This document shows positions 9,855 through 20,076 of a stretch of DNA of 64,000 nucleotides, in pieces. This DNA comes from Saprospiraceae bacterium. GTDB lineage: Bacteria; Bacteroidota; Bacteroidia; Chitinophagales; Saprospiraceae. The stretch spans positions 124,001 through 188,000 of the forward strand of contig JADJNW010000003.1 in NCBI GenBank assembly GCA_016714085.1, given 5' to 3'. The notes under the pieces are model-generated. The model was not told the DNA's origin. It was given only the letters and a program-made list of their open reading frames with translations, and did no database searches. Position 1 is the stretch's first letter. Every line of letters starts with the position of its first letter. Both the position numbers and the translations under genes were made by a program.

Positions 9855-10556
9855 TCATTCCTGTCCATAATAAGCATCCTTACCATGCTTTCGCTCATAA
9901 TGTTTTTGAATCAAAGCCTCTTTCAATCGCGGAACATCTGGTCGAATCGTACAACTCAAATATGCCATTTTGGCAATTTCTTCCAGCACAGCGCTGTTAT
10001 AGACAGCCTTTTCAGCTGTTTTACCCCAAGTAAAAGGCGCATGATTGCCCAGCAAAATCATTTCCACTTCTTCGTAAGAGTAATTTCTTCTTTTAAAATC
10101 ATTAATGATCTGAAAACCAGTCTCATACTCATAATCTCCTTGAATCATATTATCATCCATTGGCGGTGCGCAAGGTACATCTACCGTGAGGTGGTCGGCA
10201 TGGGTTGTGCCAAGAATCGGAATATCCAATTGTGTTTGTGCCCAAGCAGTGGCGTAAGTGGAATGTGTATGCACAATCGCACCAATTTTTTTCCAATGTT
10301 GGTACAAAACGGCATGGGTCTTCGTATCCGAAGATGGACGCATGCTTCCTTCTACCGTTTTTGCATGGAAATCAAGAATGACAATATCTTCAGGACGGAG
10401 TTTTTCATAAGGTACGCCCGATGGTTTGATTGCAAATACCTCTTTTTCTCGATCCACCACGCTCACATTACCAAAAGTAAATAGCACCAAACCAAGCTTG
10501 GGTAATTGCATATTCGCCTCGTAACAAATCTCTTTTATATATTGATAATTACTCAT
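9855..10556 (-). CDS. araD: L-ribulose-5-phosphate 4-epimerase
   Basis: The product turns L-ribulose 5-phosphate into D-xylulose 5-phosphate, the exit of the arabinose pathway into the pentose phosphate pathway. It is a 233-residue class II aldolase-fold protein. Metal-binding histidines are visible in IVHTHSTYATAWAQ, and a further His in LLGNHAPFTWGK. The segment FGNVSVVDRE with the downstream IKPSGVPYEKL is typical of AraD. The start codon is only 2 bases after the araB stop, so translation is probably coupled. Confidence 0.95.
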   Translation of the reverse strand: MSNYQYIKEICYEANMQLPKLGLVLFTFGNVSVVDREKEVFAIKPSGVPYEKLRPEDIVILDFHAKTVEGSMRPSSDTKTHAVLYQHWKKIGAIVHTHSTYATAWAQTQLDIPILGTTHADHLTVDVPCAPPMDDNMIQGDYEYETGFQIINDFKRRNYSYEEVEMILLGNHAPFTWGKTAEKAVYNSAVLEEIAKMAYLSCTIRPDVPRLKEALIQKHYERKHGKDAYYGQE

Positions 10557-10558
10557 TT

Positions 10559-12208
10559 TTAGAATGCTGGTGTATTTTCTTCTACGAAAGCACCCAATTT
10601 TAAATATTTCGCATATAATTGTTCATAAATCGACACATATTCCGGTATCGGATGATACGTTTTATCAAAACCATTACCCATAGCTCGCCGCGCTTCTTCC
10701 ACATTTGCATAAATGCCGGCCGCTGTAGCCGCCAGCATTGCTGCACCCAGGGATGGCGCTTGCTCAGAGGTCGCAACTTTGATCGGCATATCCAACACAT
10801 CGGCTAGCGTTTGCATCACAAAAGCCGACTTCTTGGCAACGCCGCCAATACCTACTACTTGCTTTATTTCGACTCCTTCTTCCCGGAATCGCTCTACGAT
10901 GTGCTTCGAGCCAAAACAAATGGCTTCTACCATCGCGCGAAAAATGGCAGGCGCATCGCTCCCAATATTCAAACCCATGATGGCACCTTTGAGCGCTTGA
11001 TTTGCATCGGGTGTGCGTCTTCCGTTCACCCAGTCGAGCGCGACAATCCCATCAGCATTCGGTGGAGTTTTTGCTGCTGCTTCAGAGAGTTGAGTAATCA
11101 GATTTTCTGCAATCTTGCTTTTAGTAGCATCGCTAACATCATTATTATGCTGTACAGCCCAAAGCGCCACATCCCGAAACCAAGCCAATAAATCGCCAAA
11201 AGCGGATTGACCTGCTTCCAAACCTAACATTCCCGGTATCACCGAGCCATCTACTTGACCACAAATCCCTCTCACCAGCTTATCGCCAATCTCCTCAAAA
11301 GGTGCAACCATAATATCACAAGTCGAAGTACCCATCACTTTTACCAGGCTATAAGGCTCAATCTCAGCGCCCAAGCCCCCCGCATGCGCATCGAAGATAC
11401 CAACCGCCACTACAACATTTTCCGTTAATCCCAATTTTTCCGCCCATTCTTTGGAAAGATTTCCCGCCGGAATATCAGAAGTAAACGTATCTCGAAACAA
11501 GCGATCTCGTAAATCCGCTAAGCGGGGATCAAATCGTGCCAAGTATTCTTTTGGTGGCAAGCCCTGCCACTCTTCGTGCCACATCGCTTTATGCCCAGCC
11601 GCACAGCGACTGCGTTTTACACTCATCACATCGTTATTGCCTATAAGCACTGTTGGAATCCAATCGCAGTGCTCCATCCAGGAATAAGCAGCGTTTGCAA
11701 CTGCTTCATCTACTCGAATTGTGTGCAAAATTTTTGCCCAAAACCATTCTGAAGAATAAATGCCGCCGATATATTTGGTAAAATCCGTTCCGCCCCAGGT
11801 ACGCGAAATCTGATTAATCTCTGCCGCTTCGGTCACAGCAGTATGATCCTTCCAAAGAATAAACATAGCATTTGGGTTCTCCTCAAAGCCTGGCAACAGC
11901 GCTAATGGAATCCCATGCTTATCAACTGCCACAGGGGTTGAACCCGTTGTATCCACTGCAATACCTTTTACTTCCTCGGGCTTAATCTGCGGGGCTTGGG
12001 CAAGGCAATTCTTAATTGCCGCTTCTAAGCTTTCTAAATAGTCAAGGGGATGTTGCCGGAATTGATTTTTGGCTGGATCGCAATATTTTCCAGCTTTCCA
12101 GCGAGGGTAATAATGTACCGCTTGGCTAACTTCTGCTCCATTCGTTGCATCAGTCAGAATTGCTCGTACACTATCTGTTCCAAAATCTATTCCAATGACG
12201 TAATTCAT
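10559..12208 (-). CDS. araB: Ribulokinase
   Basis: The 549-residue FGGY-family kinase phosphorylates L-ribulose at O5 with ATP. The N-terminal ATPase motif is YVIGIDFGTDSVRA. Other family segments are GIAVDTTGSTPVAVD, SRCAAGHKAMWHEEW, VMGTSTCDIMVAP and GIGGVAKKSAFVMQTLADVL. It is the first gene of the minus-strand ara run and faces araR across 334 bases holding a candidate operator, so it is the likely point of repression and arabinose induction. Confidence 0.96.
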   Translation of the reverse strand: MNYVIGIDFGTDSVRAILTDATNGAEVSQAVHYYPRWKAGKYCDPAKNQFRQHPLDYLESLEAAIKNCLAQAPQIKPEEVKGIAVDTTGSTPVAVDKHGIPLALLPGFEENPNAMFILWKDHTAVTEAAEINQISRTWGGTDFTKYIGGIYSSEWFWAKILHTIRVDEAVANAAYSWMEHCDWIPTVLIGNNDVMSVKRSRCAAGHKAMWHEEWQGLPPKEYLARFDPRLADLRDRLFRDTFTSDIPAGNLSKEWAEKLGLTENVVVAVGIFDAHAGGLGAEIEPYSLVKVMGTSTCDIMVAPFEEIGDKLVRGICGQVDGSVIPGMLGLEAGQSAFGDLLAWFRDVALWAVQHNNDVSDATKSKIAENLITQLSEAAAKTPPNADGIVALDWVNGRRTPDANQALKGAIMGLNIGSDAPAIFRAMVEAICFGSKHIVERFREEGVEIKQVVGIGGVAKKSAFVMQTLADVLDMPIKVATSEQAPSLGAAMLAATAAGIYANVEEARRAMGNGFDKTYHPIPEYVSIYEQLYAKYLKLGAFVEENTPAF

Positions 12209-12280
12209 TTATGTTTGATTTTCAATGTCTTAATTTAATTTTTTAGCGATTTATTACCGATAATTTTGTTAGTTTTAAAT

Positions 12281-12303
12281 TTAAATGTATATTATACACT
12301 TAA
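12281..12303. promoter_or_regulatory. 23-bp near-perfect palindrome, candidate AraR operator
   Basis: The half-sites TTAAATGTATA and TATACACTTAA flank a single central T, with one mismatch in 22 paired positions. The site lies 73 bases upstream of araB and 240 bases upstream of araR, between the divergent genes. On the minus strand it overlaps TACATTTA, close to the Bacteroidota TAnnTTTG -7 box, so bound repressor would block araB transcription. The rest of the 12209-12542 gap is AT-rich, with no other feature I can support apart from a weak -7-like GATATTTG near 12514. Confidence 0.55.
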
Positions 12304-12542
12304 TTAGGTCAATATTAGCAACATTAATTCTAAAAAGGAAAATTCAGATGCAAATTTTGCAATCTTTAATTAAATTATTGGTTTTTTTCTGAAAAACGGA
12401 ATAAAATTTCAGTGTTACATTTTTCTTATATTCAAAAGAATTAAGCAAATGAACTTGAAAATTAGAATTGCTAATGATTTTAATAAATCAGATAACGGTT
12501 TTTCGATATTTGCGATGAAAACTCTAAAAATTACCCTAAAAT

Positions 12543-13237
12543 ATGATCCATCACTACGACAGTGAAGACAAGGTTTACATTTCGGTCGATTGCATTATTT
12601 TTGGCTTCGATATAAACCAGGAAGAGCTCAAGCTACTGCTCATTAAAAGAGATTTTGAGCCTAAAAAAGGGCATTGGTCTTTAATGGGTGGCTTTTTGAA
12701 AAAACCGAAACCTTAGACCAGGCAGCGATTCGCGTACTTTATCACCTTACGGGTTTGCATAATATTTATATGGAGCAGTTGATTGTATTTAGTGAAGTAG
12801 ATCGTGACCCCGGCGACCGCACCATTTCTGTACCTTATTATGCTTTAATCAATATTGCAGAGCATAACACCGAGCTTATTGAGCAATACTCTGCTCAATG
12901 GTTTAACCTGTCGGAATTGCCTGATCTTATCTTTGACCATAATGATATGGTGCTACAAGCCATCAAACGACTGCAATACAAAGCTTCGATTCAACCCATT
13001 GGTTTTGAACTATTACCAGCAAAATTTACCATGCGTCATTTGCAAAAACTCTACGAAGCTATTATGCGCGAGGGTATGGATAAACGAAATTTCACCAAGA
13101 AAATCAATGCTTTAGATATTTTAGTAAAATTAAATGAAAAAGACATGGAGTCCTCTAAAAAGGGTTCTTTTTTATATAAATTTGATCAAGAAAAATACCT
13201 CGAAAAAGTATCTAATGGGCTGGTATTCAAATTGTAA
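12543..13237 (+). CDS. araR: Nudix-fold transcriptional regulator of arabinose genes (AraR/NrtR type), frameshifted
   Basis: The full gene starts at ATG 12543 (MIHHYDSEDKVYISVDCI). It runs in one frame to about 12704, then continues in the frame that ends at 13237, about 231 residues in all. One extra A in the A6 run at 12699-12704 joins FLKK to TETLDQAAIRVL, so this is probably a sequencing error. The N-terminal part is a Nudix fold (LLLIKRDFEPKKGHWSLMGG), but the Nudix box is degenerate: RVLYHLTGL replaces REUxEExGU, so no hydrolysis is expected. The C-terminal part (IGFELLPAKFTMRHLQKLYEAI onward) is the winged-helix domain of NrtR-like regulators. Nudix AraR regulators control L-arabinose use in Bacteroides. 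Divergence from araB supports the same job here. Confidence 0.85.
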
Positions 13238-13275
13238 AAGAGAGCAGGTAATTCCTTCAAAACCTGCCCTCTTTT
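13236..13275. terminator. Hairpin terminator between araR and the GH127 gene
   Basis: Arms 13236-13249 (AAAAGAGAGCAGGT) and 13262-13275 (ACCTGCCCTCTTTT) pair with one mismatch across a 12-base loop. A/T-rich ends lie on both sides, so it can act in both directions between convergent genes. Confidence 0.8.
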
Positions 13276-13302
13276 ATTAACAATCCAACCTGAAAAGTCG
13301 AA

Positions 13303-15632
13303 CTATCTTTTAATGGTGCGCGCATAAAAGAAAGGGCCTGCTCGATGTCCTTCATGTGGCATCAATTTTATCGTGACTTTATCATTATCAGCTGTCAATT
13401 CATCAGGTATATTGTATTGAATATCAAGGAATTCTCCATCTCTTTTTCCGCTAATGTTTTCCGTAGCAATTTTTATATCATTTACCAAAATATCAAAAGT
13501 TTTAGAACCGGTATAACCGCCCCAGTATTCCAATACCAAAGCCATCGGCTGTCCCTTCATCACTTTCATATCAAAAGCAACCCAGCCGCCACGCTCGGCA
13601 CCGCGCGCTTTTCTTCCTCGAAAATTATCTTCCAAATTCAATTTGTCGCCAGTGAAATTATGGTCGCGCTCGGGTTGCATTTCGCCAGGTTGGAAAGCAT
13701 CAAAAGTCATAGCTTCCAGCTTTTTCTTGCGCTCCAATTCTGCCTGATAGGCTGCCTGGAATTCCTTCCACTTTTGCTCATTGAACAAATCAAAATAGAT
13801 CGAATATCGGCGATCGTGTGTTTGATAAAATGGCTTGAATACAATATCTCTAGGTTTACCTATCTCTTTAGTTTTGAAGGCATTAACCTGTCCTGCAACA
13901 GGCTCTAACCAAGCGTTTGGGTCTCTTTCTTCTGACATAAAAACAGGCACATAGTCAGGTGACGTTGCATTTTCATCGTCATTAGGTCCTAAATCCCCCG
14001 CCAATACGACTGGTCCATAAAATACAGCAATCCGATCGGCATCATCCGGCATCGATTCCAGCCTCAATGCGAAAGGAAACTTTAGTTCTACTCTATCCCC
14101 ATTTTTCCATTTACGCTTGATCGAAACAAAGCTTCCAGGTTGGCTATTCACTGCTTGTTTCTTACCATTCACCAAGATTTCTATTCCCTGCTCTGCCCAA
14201 TGCGGATAACGCAAGTGCAAGGTCAATTCCTTCGCCTTTTTCATCTGAAAAGTAAAACTCGTGCCTTGCTCTTCAGGAAATTTGGTTGTTTGAGTGAATT
14301 TGATTCCCTGCTCTTTCCAATCGACTTCCGAGGCAATGTATTGACTTACATACAATTCTGTATTATTGTGATAATAAATACTACCGCCGTATTTGCTGTG
14401 GGTTTCCATACCAGAGCCCACGCAACAAGTGAAGGAATAAGGATTTTGATAATATTTACGGCCGCCCATTTCCAGGGATAAATTGTAAATAACGCGCCCC
14501 GTTTCAGGATGCTGCGTAGAAAGAATGTGATTGAATAAAGCCCTTTCAAAATAATCTGCCACCCTGGCATCGGGTTTCCACAAAAACAAATGCTCGGAGA
14601 GCTTGAGCATATTATAGACATTACAAGTCTCTGTCGTGCCTTCACTCAATCGATTGCGCAGCTTATCCGGTTCACCAAAATACTCATGGTTGCCATTGCC
14701 GCCTGTGACATAAGAGTGATGATCCACCACTGTATTCCAAAAAAATTCTGTAGCGCGGCGATCTTGTTCATTTCCAGTCAATTCGTAAAATACAGCGTAG
14801 GCGTTCAGTTTGGGAATCTGTGTATTTCCGTGCTTGCCAGGTAAAACGTCTTCCCCTTTCGCAAGCGGATCAACGATTGCTTTGTGATGAAAAACCCGCG
14901 CTAAATCCAGGTATTTTTTATTCCCGGTATCTTCGTATAATTGTGCAAAAGTCTCCTGAATGCCACCAAATTCACAACGCAGCATCTCTTGCATCTGTTC
15001 TTCCGTCAATGGCGACACAATCGTTTCAACCCAAGCAGCAAATTTCGCTTCCAGGGTCAATGCTTTTTTATTGCCGCACAAACGATAGGCATCGCGCAAG
15101 CCCGCGAACACTTTATGATGGGTGTAAAAAGGCGACCAAATGCCATTCAAATCAAAGCCTTGCGAGCGAATATTACCTTTGGCAACTTCCTCTTCAAAAA
15201 TCTTTTTACCATTCGTAAAAGCGCCGAGATACCCGCCACCATTGGCTTTTGTATAATTTCTAATTCATCTACGATATAATTAAATCGATCCAAAAATTGC
15301 TTATCGCCAATCGTTTGGTACATCATAGCGCAAGCACTGAGGTAATGCCCGAGGCTATGCCCGGCCAGCATTTGCCCCTCCCAGCCTTTGTAAGATTCTG
15401 CTCTTGGTTCTAAGCCAGCTTCTGATCTAAACCTTGCCAATAGGCGATCCGGCTCATAAGCAAGCAAAGACTTGATATTCAGATCGGTAGCGTGTTTGAA
15501 TGGCCCATCCAATAATTTTACATCGGTCAAAGCGAAAGGCTTTACTTCGAGCCGATCTTGAGCATATAATAATTGTGTAATAAAAAATAAAATTGAAACG
15601 CAATAAGCAAACGTATTTCGGAGCTTTTTCAT
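13303..15632 (-). CDS. GH127-type (DUF1680) beta-L-arabinofuranosidase, secreted, frameshifted
   Basis: Start ATG 15632 gives a signal peptide (MKKLRNTFAYCVSILFFITQ ending LLYAQ). The DUF1680 catalytic domain opens with VKPFALTDVKLLDGPFKHA. The frame breaks at plus-strand T4 15247-15250; one extra T restores KANGGGYLGAFTNGKKIFEE and joins to LNGIWSPFYTHHKV. The expected Zn/active-site residues are present: Glu and Cys in TTETCNVYNML, and the Cys pair in FTCCVGSGMETHS. C-terminal DUF4986- and DUF6805-like beta-domains follow (EYWGGYTGSKTFDILVND). GH127/GH146 enzymes use Cys as nucleophile to release terminal beta-L-arabinofuranose. Next to araBDA it would supply free L-arabinose from plant or algal glycans. 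The exact linkage is not readable. Confidence 0.86.
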
Positions 15633-15671
15633 TAGAATCTTATGTTTTATATAATATTGTAAGTTTTTTTT

Positions 15672-15726
15672 AACACATAGGCACATAGTTTATAGCATAC
15701 GCGTGAACCCTATGTGCCTATGTGTT
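15672..15726. repeat. Perfect 17-bp inverted repeat (hairpin) between the two GH127 genes
   Basis: AACACATAGGCACATAG (15672-15688) is exactly complementary to 15710-15726, with a 21-base loop. It fills the gap after one GH127 gene and before the signal peptide of the next on the minus strand. It could stabilise or punctuate the dicistronic transcript. No T-run directly follows the hairpin on the minus strand, although eight T's lie at 15664-15671 on the plus strand. Confidence 0.8.
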
Positions 15727-15742
15727 TGAAAATAAAGCGTCA

Positions 15743-18159
15743 TTACTCAATAATTACTTCATAAACGCCAGTAGCATATTCCTGCGGCAGATTAACAACA
15801 AGGCGCAACGCATTGGTTTTCAATGGTATAAATTGAATTATATCCCAATCATCTTTGGTCACTTTATATGCACTTTTAGCCTGAACGGGTTTCCATTCTT
15901 CACCCTCTTTATACTGCACTTCCCAACTCGCCGGAATTCTACACCCCCCATGCGGCCCATCGTCGAACCAATACACTTTTACCGAAGAAATTTCGTGCGT
16001 TTGATCAAAATCGAATTGCACCCATTCAGATGTTGCTTTTTTGGGCCACCAATGAATATAAGGTACAGCGTGATCATTGGAATTTTTCGGGAATAATTGG
16101 TCATTCACAGCACGGATCGCTCTGGTTCGAACCGAGGCGGTGACTTTGCTTTTATTCGCAATCGTCGGCGCAGGCGCCGGGCGGGCACTACTCAAATCAG
16201 TAGGCAACCAAACATTCATCTCGCCTGGGCCACGGTTATTCCATAGATGATAAGGAATCAGCGTCAATTGATCGCTCTTGCTTATTTCTACTTCACCTTT
16301 CAAATTACGACTTGCCCTTTTTGCAGTAGCCTCGATAGTATAAATGCCGCCTAATTTATCAGATTTCACCGCTTTAAAATCCTGATTTTTATCTACAATC
16401 AAATTTAAAACTTCCCCATTCGGATTGTCGGGCCACTCGGCGCAATAGAGAATTGGCCCGCGTTCCACAGCAATCTTGCCAGTATTTTCCGTTACGCCAG
16501 CGTGCGATTGCACGATTTCAGTCTCAATTGGGAAAGCAATTTCAATCACATCACGGCTCGTCCATTTTTTGGCAATATTCACATAACCCTTGTCATCTAT
16601 TTGATAATCAACCTTTTTGCCATTTAATTTTATTACAATAGGATCAGGACTTGCATCCAAATAGGTGTATAAATCACTTGGCACAGGTCGATTAATCATA
16701 TAACCCGGAATACGAAGTTTTATATTGGCATCCGTTGGTTGATTCGTTTTAAAACTAATTTTAACATCACCTTGCCAGGGAAACCCACTTTGTTGGCTGA
16801 TTGTCAATTGATTATTATTTGCAATAAAATTAGATTCACTGGCAATGTAAAGATTTACATAAATATCATTATCCTTTTGCGCATAAATATAACCCGGCAT
16901 AGAAGGCAGGAAACGCGCCACATTTGGCGGGCAGCAAGCACAACCAAACCACTCGCTTCGCTCGTGCTGACCATAAGAAGCCAATGGATTGGGATAGAAA
17001 AAGCGATCACCTGATAAAGAAACGCCATCTATAATATTATTATACATAGATCGTTCCAGCACATCCATAAATTTGCTCTCCCCCGTCATCAAAAACATCC
17101 GATAATTCCAAATCGCATTACCAACACCAGCGCAGGTTTCGCAATAAGCAGACATATTCGGCAGTTCGTAAGCCTCGCCAAATGCCTCGCCACTGCCCGT
17201 AGCGCCAATGCCGCCATTGATATAATATTTTTTATCCACTATATCATGCCAGATATCATTAATGGCTTTCATATATGCCTCATCTCCCATGATAGCTGCA
17301 ATATCTGCCATGCCCGTCCACATATACGCGCCACGCACCGCGTGCCCGACCGCTTCTTTTTGCTGGGTAACGGGAATATGCGATTGGCTATATTTTGCTG
17401 GCTTTCCGACGTTTGCTCTGCCGCGCACGTCCAGGAAAAATTTGGCGAGTTTCAAATAGCGTTCATCTTTTGTGACCCGATATAATTTAACCAAACCAAT
17501 CTCCACTTCCTGATGCCCGGGATAGTTGATAATCTTGCTTTCGCCAAATTCATTACAAATCAGATCAGCGCTTTTAATTGCAATATCTAAAAGATTGCGC
17601 TTGCCCGTAGCCGAGTAATGCGCTACCGCCGCTTCAAATAGATGCCCCAGATTATACAACTCATGGCTCAGATCATGTACCAATTCCCAGCGTTTCTCTC
17701 CTGCCCATGAATGCACATTTTTACCAATAGTACGATTCGTATAAAGATAGCCATCCTCTTCCTGAGCAGCAGCTATATACGTAATTAAAGAGTCCATCAT
17801 TTTTTCCATTTCCTTATCAGGAAAGGTTTGGATAGAATAGCTCGCCGCTTCAATGATTTTGTAAATATCGGTATCATCAAAAGGGTATTCGGTGCAGAAT
17901 TGCCCTTCCATCAAGCCGCCGGCGATTTTAAAATTATCAATACGCCCTGTTTTTTGCTCTGTTCATAAGCAATCGGTATAGTAACATCGTGGTTCGTGCG
18001 GATTTTGGGCGCCCAGAAATTATCCTTGATCTGCACTTTAGAAAAAGGCACAGGCGTAATTGGATAATCTTGATATTGCTCGGTTTGAGCGGATGCGCTC
18101 ATGCAAATCATGGAGGCAATCAATGAATAAATGGCGATTTGGATCTGCTTTAATTTCAT
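15743..18159 (-). CDS. GH127-type (DUF1680) glycoside hydrolase with C-terminal F5/8C-like domain, secreted, frameshifted
   Basis: The gene starts at 18159 with a signal peptide (MKLKQIQIAIYSLIASMICM, cut after SASA). The N-terminal segment TPVPFSKVQIKDNFWAPKI is typical of DUF1680. The frame breaks at plus-strand T6 17950-17955; one added T gives SKKTGRIDNFKIAGGLMEGQ. Catalytic signatures are complete: CETCAGVGN (Glu and Cys ligands) and FGCACCPPNVARFL (Cys pair). The last roughly 150 residues (VRTRAIRAVNDQLFPKN, HWWPKKATSEWVQFDFD, RLVVNLPQEYATGVYEVIIE) form a discoidin/F5-8C-like carbohydrate-binding domain. It differs clearly from the neighbouring GH127 protein, so the two probably attack different arabinosides. 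About 805 residues when joined. Confidence 0.86.
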
Positions 18160-18336
18160 ACTAATTCATTTTGAGCGTCCTGCAAAGGATTTTATCTAAC
18201 AAGAAAACGGGTCATACTTTAGCTCACGCAATAAGCTTTAAAAGTCATTTGTACAATAATAAAAGAATAACTCTAAAATAGACATTTTAGATGCACTTTT
18301 TTATCGACGTTTCAATTGAATCTGGTTAATGCATTT

Positions 18337-19269
18337 TTATCCTCGTGCTGCCAGCAAATACAACACCGCCATGCGCACGGCTACACCGTTTTCTACTTGT
18401 TGTAAAATGATAGAATGCTCAGAATCAGCGACATCGCTGGTGATTTCTACGCCGCGATTGATCGGGCCGGGGTGCATGATGACGATGGGTTTATCCAAGC
18501 TGTCGAGTAGGGCTTTATTGATGCCGAAATATTGCGCGTATTCGCGGAGAGAAGGAAAGTATTTGATGTCCTGCCGTTCTAATTGAATGCGCAAAATATT
18601 CGCTACATCGCACCATTCCAGAGCTTTGCGTACATTATATTCTACACCAATGCCCAGTTCGTGGATATGTTTCGGAATCAAAGTCGGCGGGCCGCACACG
18701 ATGACTTCTGCACCTAATTTTTTCAGACAAAAGATATTGCTCAATGCTACTCTTGAATGCAGAATATCTCCAAAGATAGCGACCTTCTTACCTTCTAAAG
18801 TACCGAGTTTCTCACGGATAGAATAAGCATCAAGTAAGGCTTGGGTCGGGTGCTCGTGTGTGCCGTCACCAGCATTGATAATATTGGCGTCGATATGGCG
18901 AGCCAAAAAATGAGGCGCTCCAGGCGCGGGATGGCGCATCACGACCATATCCACTTTCATGGAAAGGATATTATTGACGGTGTCGAGCAGGGTTTCCCCT
19001 TTTTTAACAGAAGAAGAAGAAGCCGAGAAATTGAGTACATCCGCCGAAAGGCGTTTCTCTGCTAATTCAAAGGAAATGCGCGTACGCGTTGAATCTTCAA
19101 AAAACAAATTAACAATCGTAATATCTCGGAGCGAAGGGACTTTTTTGATGGGACGGTTGATAACTTCTTTAAAGCTGTCGGCGGTTTCAAAAATAAGATG
19201 GATATCTTCTGATGTAAGATACTTGATGCCCAATAAGTGTTTCGTACTCAGTTGTTGTGTTATGCTCAT
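18337..19269 (-). CDS. pyrB: Aspartate carbamoyltransferase catalytic subunit
   Basis: The 310-residue product catalyses carbamoyl phosphate plus L-aspartate to carbamoyl aspartate in UMP synthesis. The carbamoyl-phosphate-binding motif FEDSTRTRISFELAEKRL is intact, as are MRHPAPGAPHFLA, GDGTHEHPTQALLDAYSI and the late HPGPINRGVEI. No pyrI regulatory subunit is adjacent. The gene follows pyrR on the same strand with a 44-base gap, an arrangement that suggests joint expression and control by pyrimidine supply. Confidence 0.96.
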   Translation of the reverse strand: MSITQQLSTKHLLGIKYLTSEDIHLIFETADSFKEVINRPIKKVPSLRDITIVNLFFEDSTRTRISFELAEKRLSADVLNFSASSSSVKKGETLLDTVNNILSMKVDMVVMRHPAPGAPHFLARHIDANIINAGDGTHEHPTQALLDAYSIREKLGTLEGKKVAIFGDILHSRVALSNIFCLKKLGAEVIVCGPPTLIPKHIHELGIGVEYNVRKALEWCDVANILRIQLERQDIKYFPSLREYAQYFGINKALLDSLDKPIVIMHPGPINRGVEITSDVADSEHSIILQQVENGVAVRMAVLYLLAARG

Positions 19270-19313
19270 CTTTTAGATACGCCTGCAGACGCCAGATACC
19301 AGACGCCAGACAA

Positions 19314-19859
19314 TTATTTATCTGCAAAAAGTAAAATTCGATCCTCGCCAGTTTCTTCTTGCCATTCTACGCGCACGTAGGCTTCGTCGAGCGCATCTAT
19401 GACAATCCCAACAAAATCGGGCTGCACCGGCAAATGCCGGTTGAATCTTCGATCTACCATCACCAACAACTCCACCGAACGCGGCCGGCCAAAATGATTA
19501 AGCGCCGTAAGCGCGGCTTGCGTCGTGCGACCCGTGTACAATACATCATCGATCAACACTACATTTTTATCTTCTACGATAAAATCCATTTCGGTAGCGC
19601 TCGGCGCGAGTGGTTTATCTCTGCGGCGAAAATCATCACGATAAAAAGTAATATCAAGCTTGCCATGCGCCAATTTTGGAATTCCGAGAATCTCCTGGAT
19701 TCTTTGGCAGATGCGATCGGTCAATACTGCACCACCAGTTTGAATGCCAACCAAACAAGTAGCGTTAAAATCATCGTACTCTTCAATCAATTGCTGGCAA
19801 AGCCGTTCAATTGTCAGTGCGAATCGCTCTTGGTTTAATATGACCCGTCCTTCGTTCAT
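19314..19859 (-). CDS. pyrR: PyrR: pyrimidine regulator / uracil phosphoribosyltransferase
   Basis: The product is about 181 residues when started at ATG 19859 (MNEGRVILNQERFALTIERL); a TTG three codons upstream is also in frame. The PRPP-binding motif VVLIDDVLYTGRTTQAAL and GIQTGGAVLTDRI are typical of PyrR. In Firmicutes PyrR binds pyr mRNA and attenuates transcription; in other phyla it may act mainly as a uracil phosphoribosyltransferase. A TATCTTTG -7 box ends only 7 bases before the ATG, so the mRNA may have almost no leader, which argues against attenuation upstream of pyrR itself. Confidence 0.92.
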   Translation of the reverse strand: MNEGRVILNQERFALTIERLCQQLIEEYDDFNATCLVGIQTGGAVLTDRICQRIQEILGIPKLAHGKLDITFYRDDFRRRDKPLAPSATEMDFIVEDKNVVLIDDVLYTGRTTQAALTALNHFGRPRSVELLVMVDRRFNRHLPVQPDFVGIVIDALDEAYVRVEWQEETGEDRILLFADK

Positions 19860-19865
19860 CGGAAG

Positions 19866-19873
19866 CAAAGATA
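19866..19873 (-). promoter_or_regulatory. Bacteroidota -7 promoter box (TATCTTTG) before pyrR
   Basis: The minus strand reads TATCTTTG, an exact match to the TAnnTTTG consensus. Transcription would begin within a few bases of the pyrR ATG at 19859. No clear TTTG -33 element is seen upstream at the usual distance. Confidence 0.5.
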
Positions 19874-20076
19874 AAAAGTGGAAAGTAGCAGCTTGCGTGT
19901 TATGAAAATTTATTTAGAATTTTTTTTTAATCACTTTAAACCTTGATTGAAATGCCAAGTCTATCTGATGTCAACAAAATAATACAAAATATTTCAATTG
20001 ACAATTCAACTTGCTGATAATGTGCACGTTAACAGCCCTAAAATTTATTTTTTAACCAAAAAAAGTTCAATCTACC

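Noticed and set aside
17911..18159. Separate small secreted protein upstream of the second GH127 gene
   Set aside because: It is the N-terminus of the GH127 protein, separated by one missing base in the T6 run at 17950.
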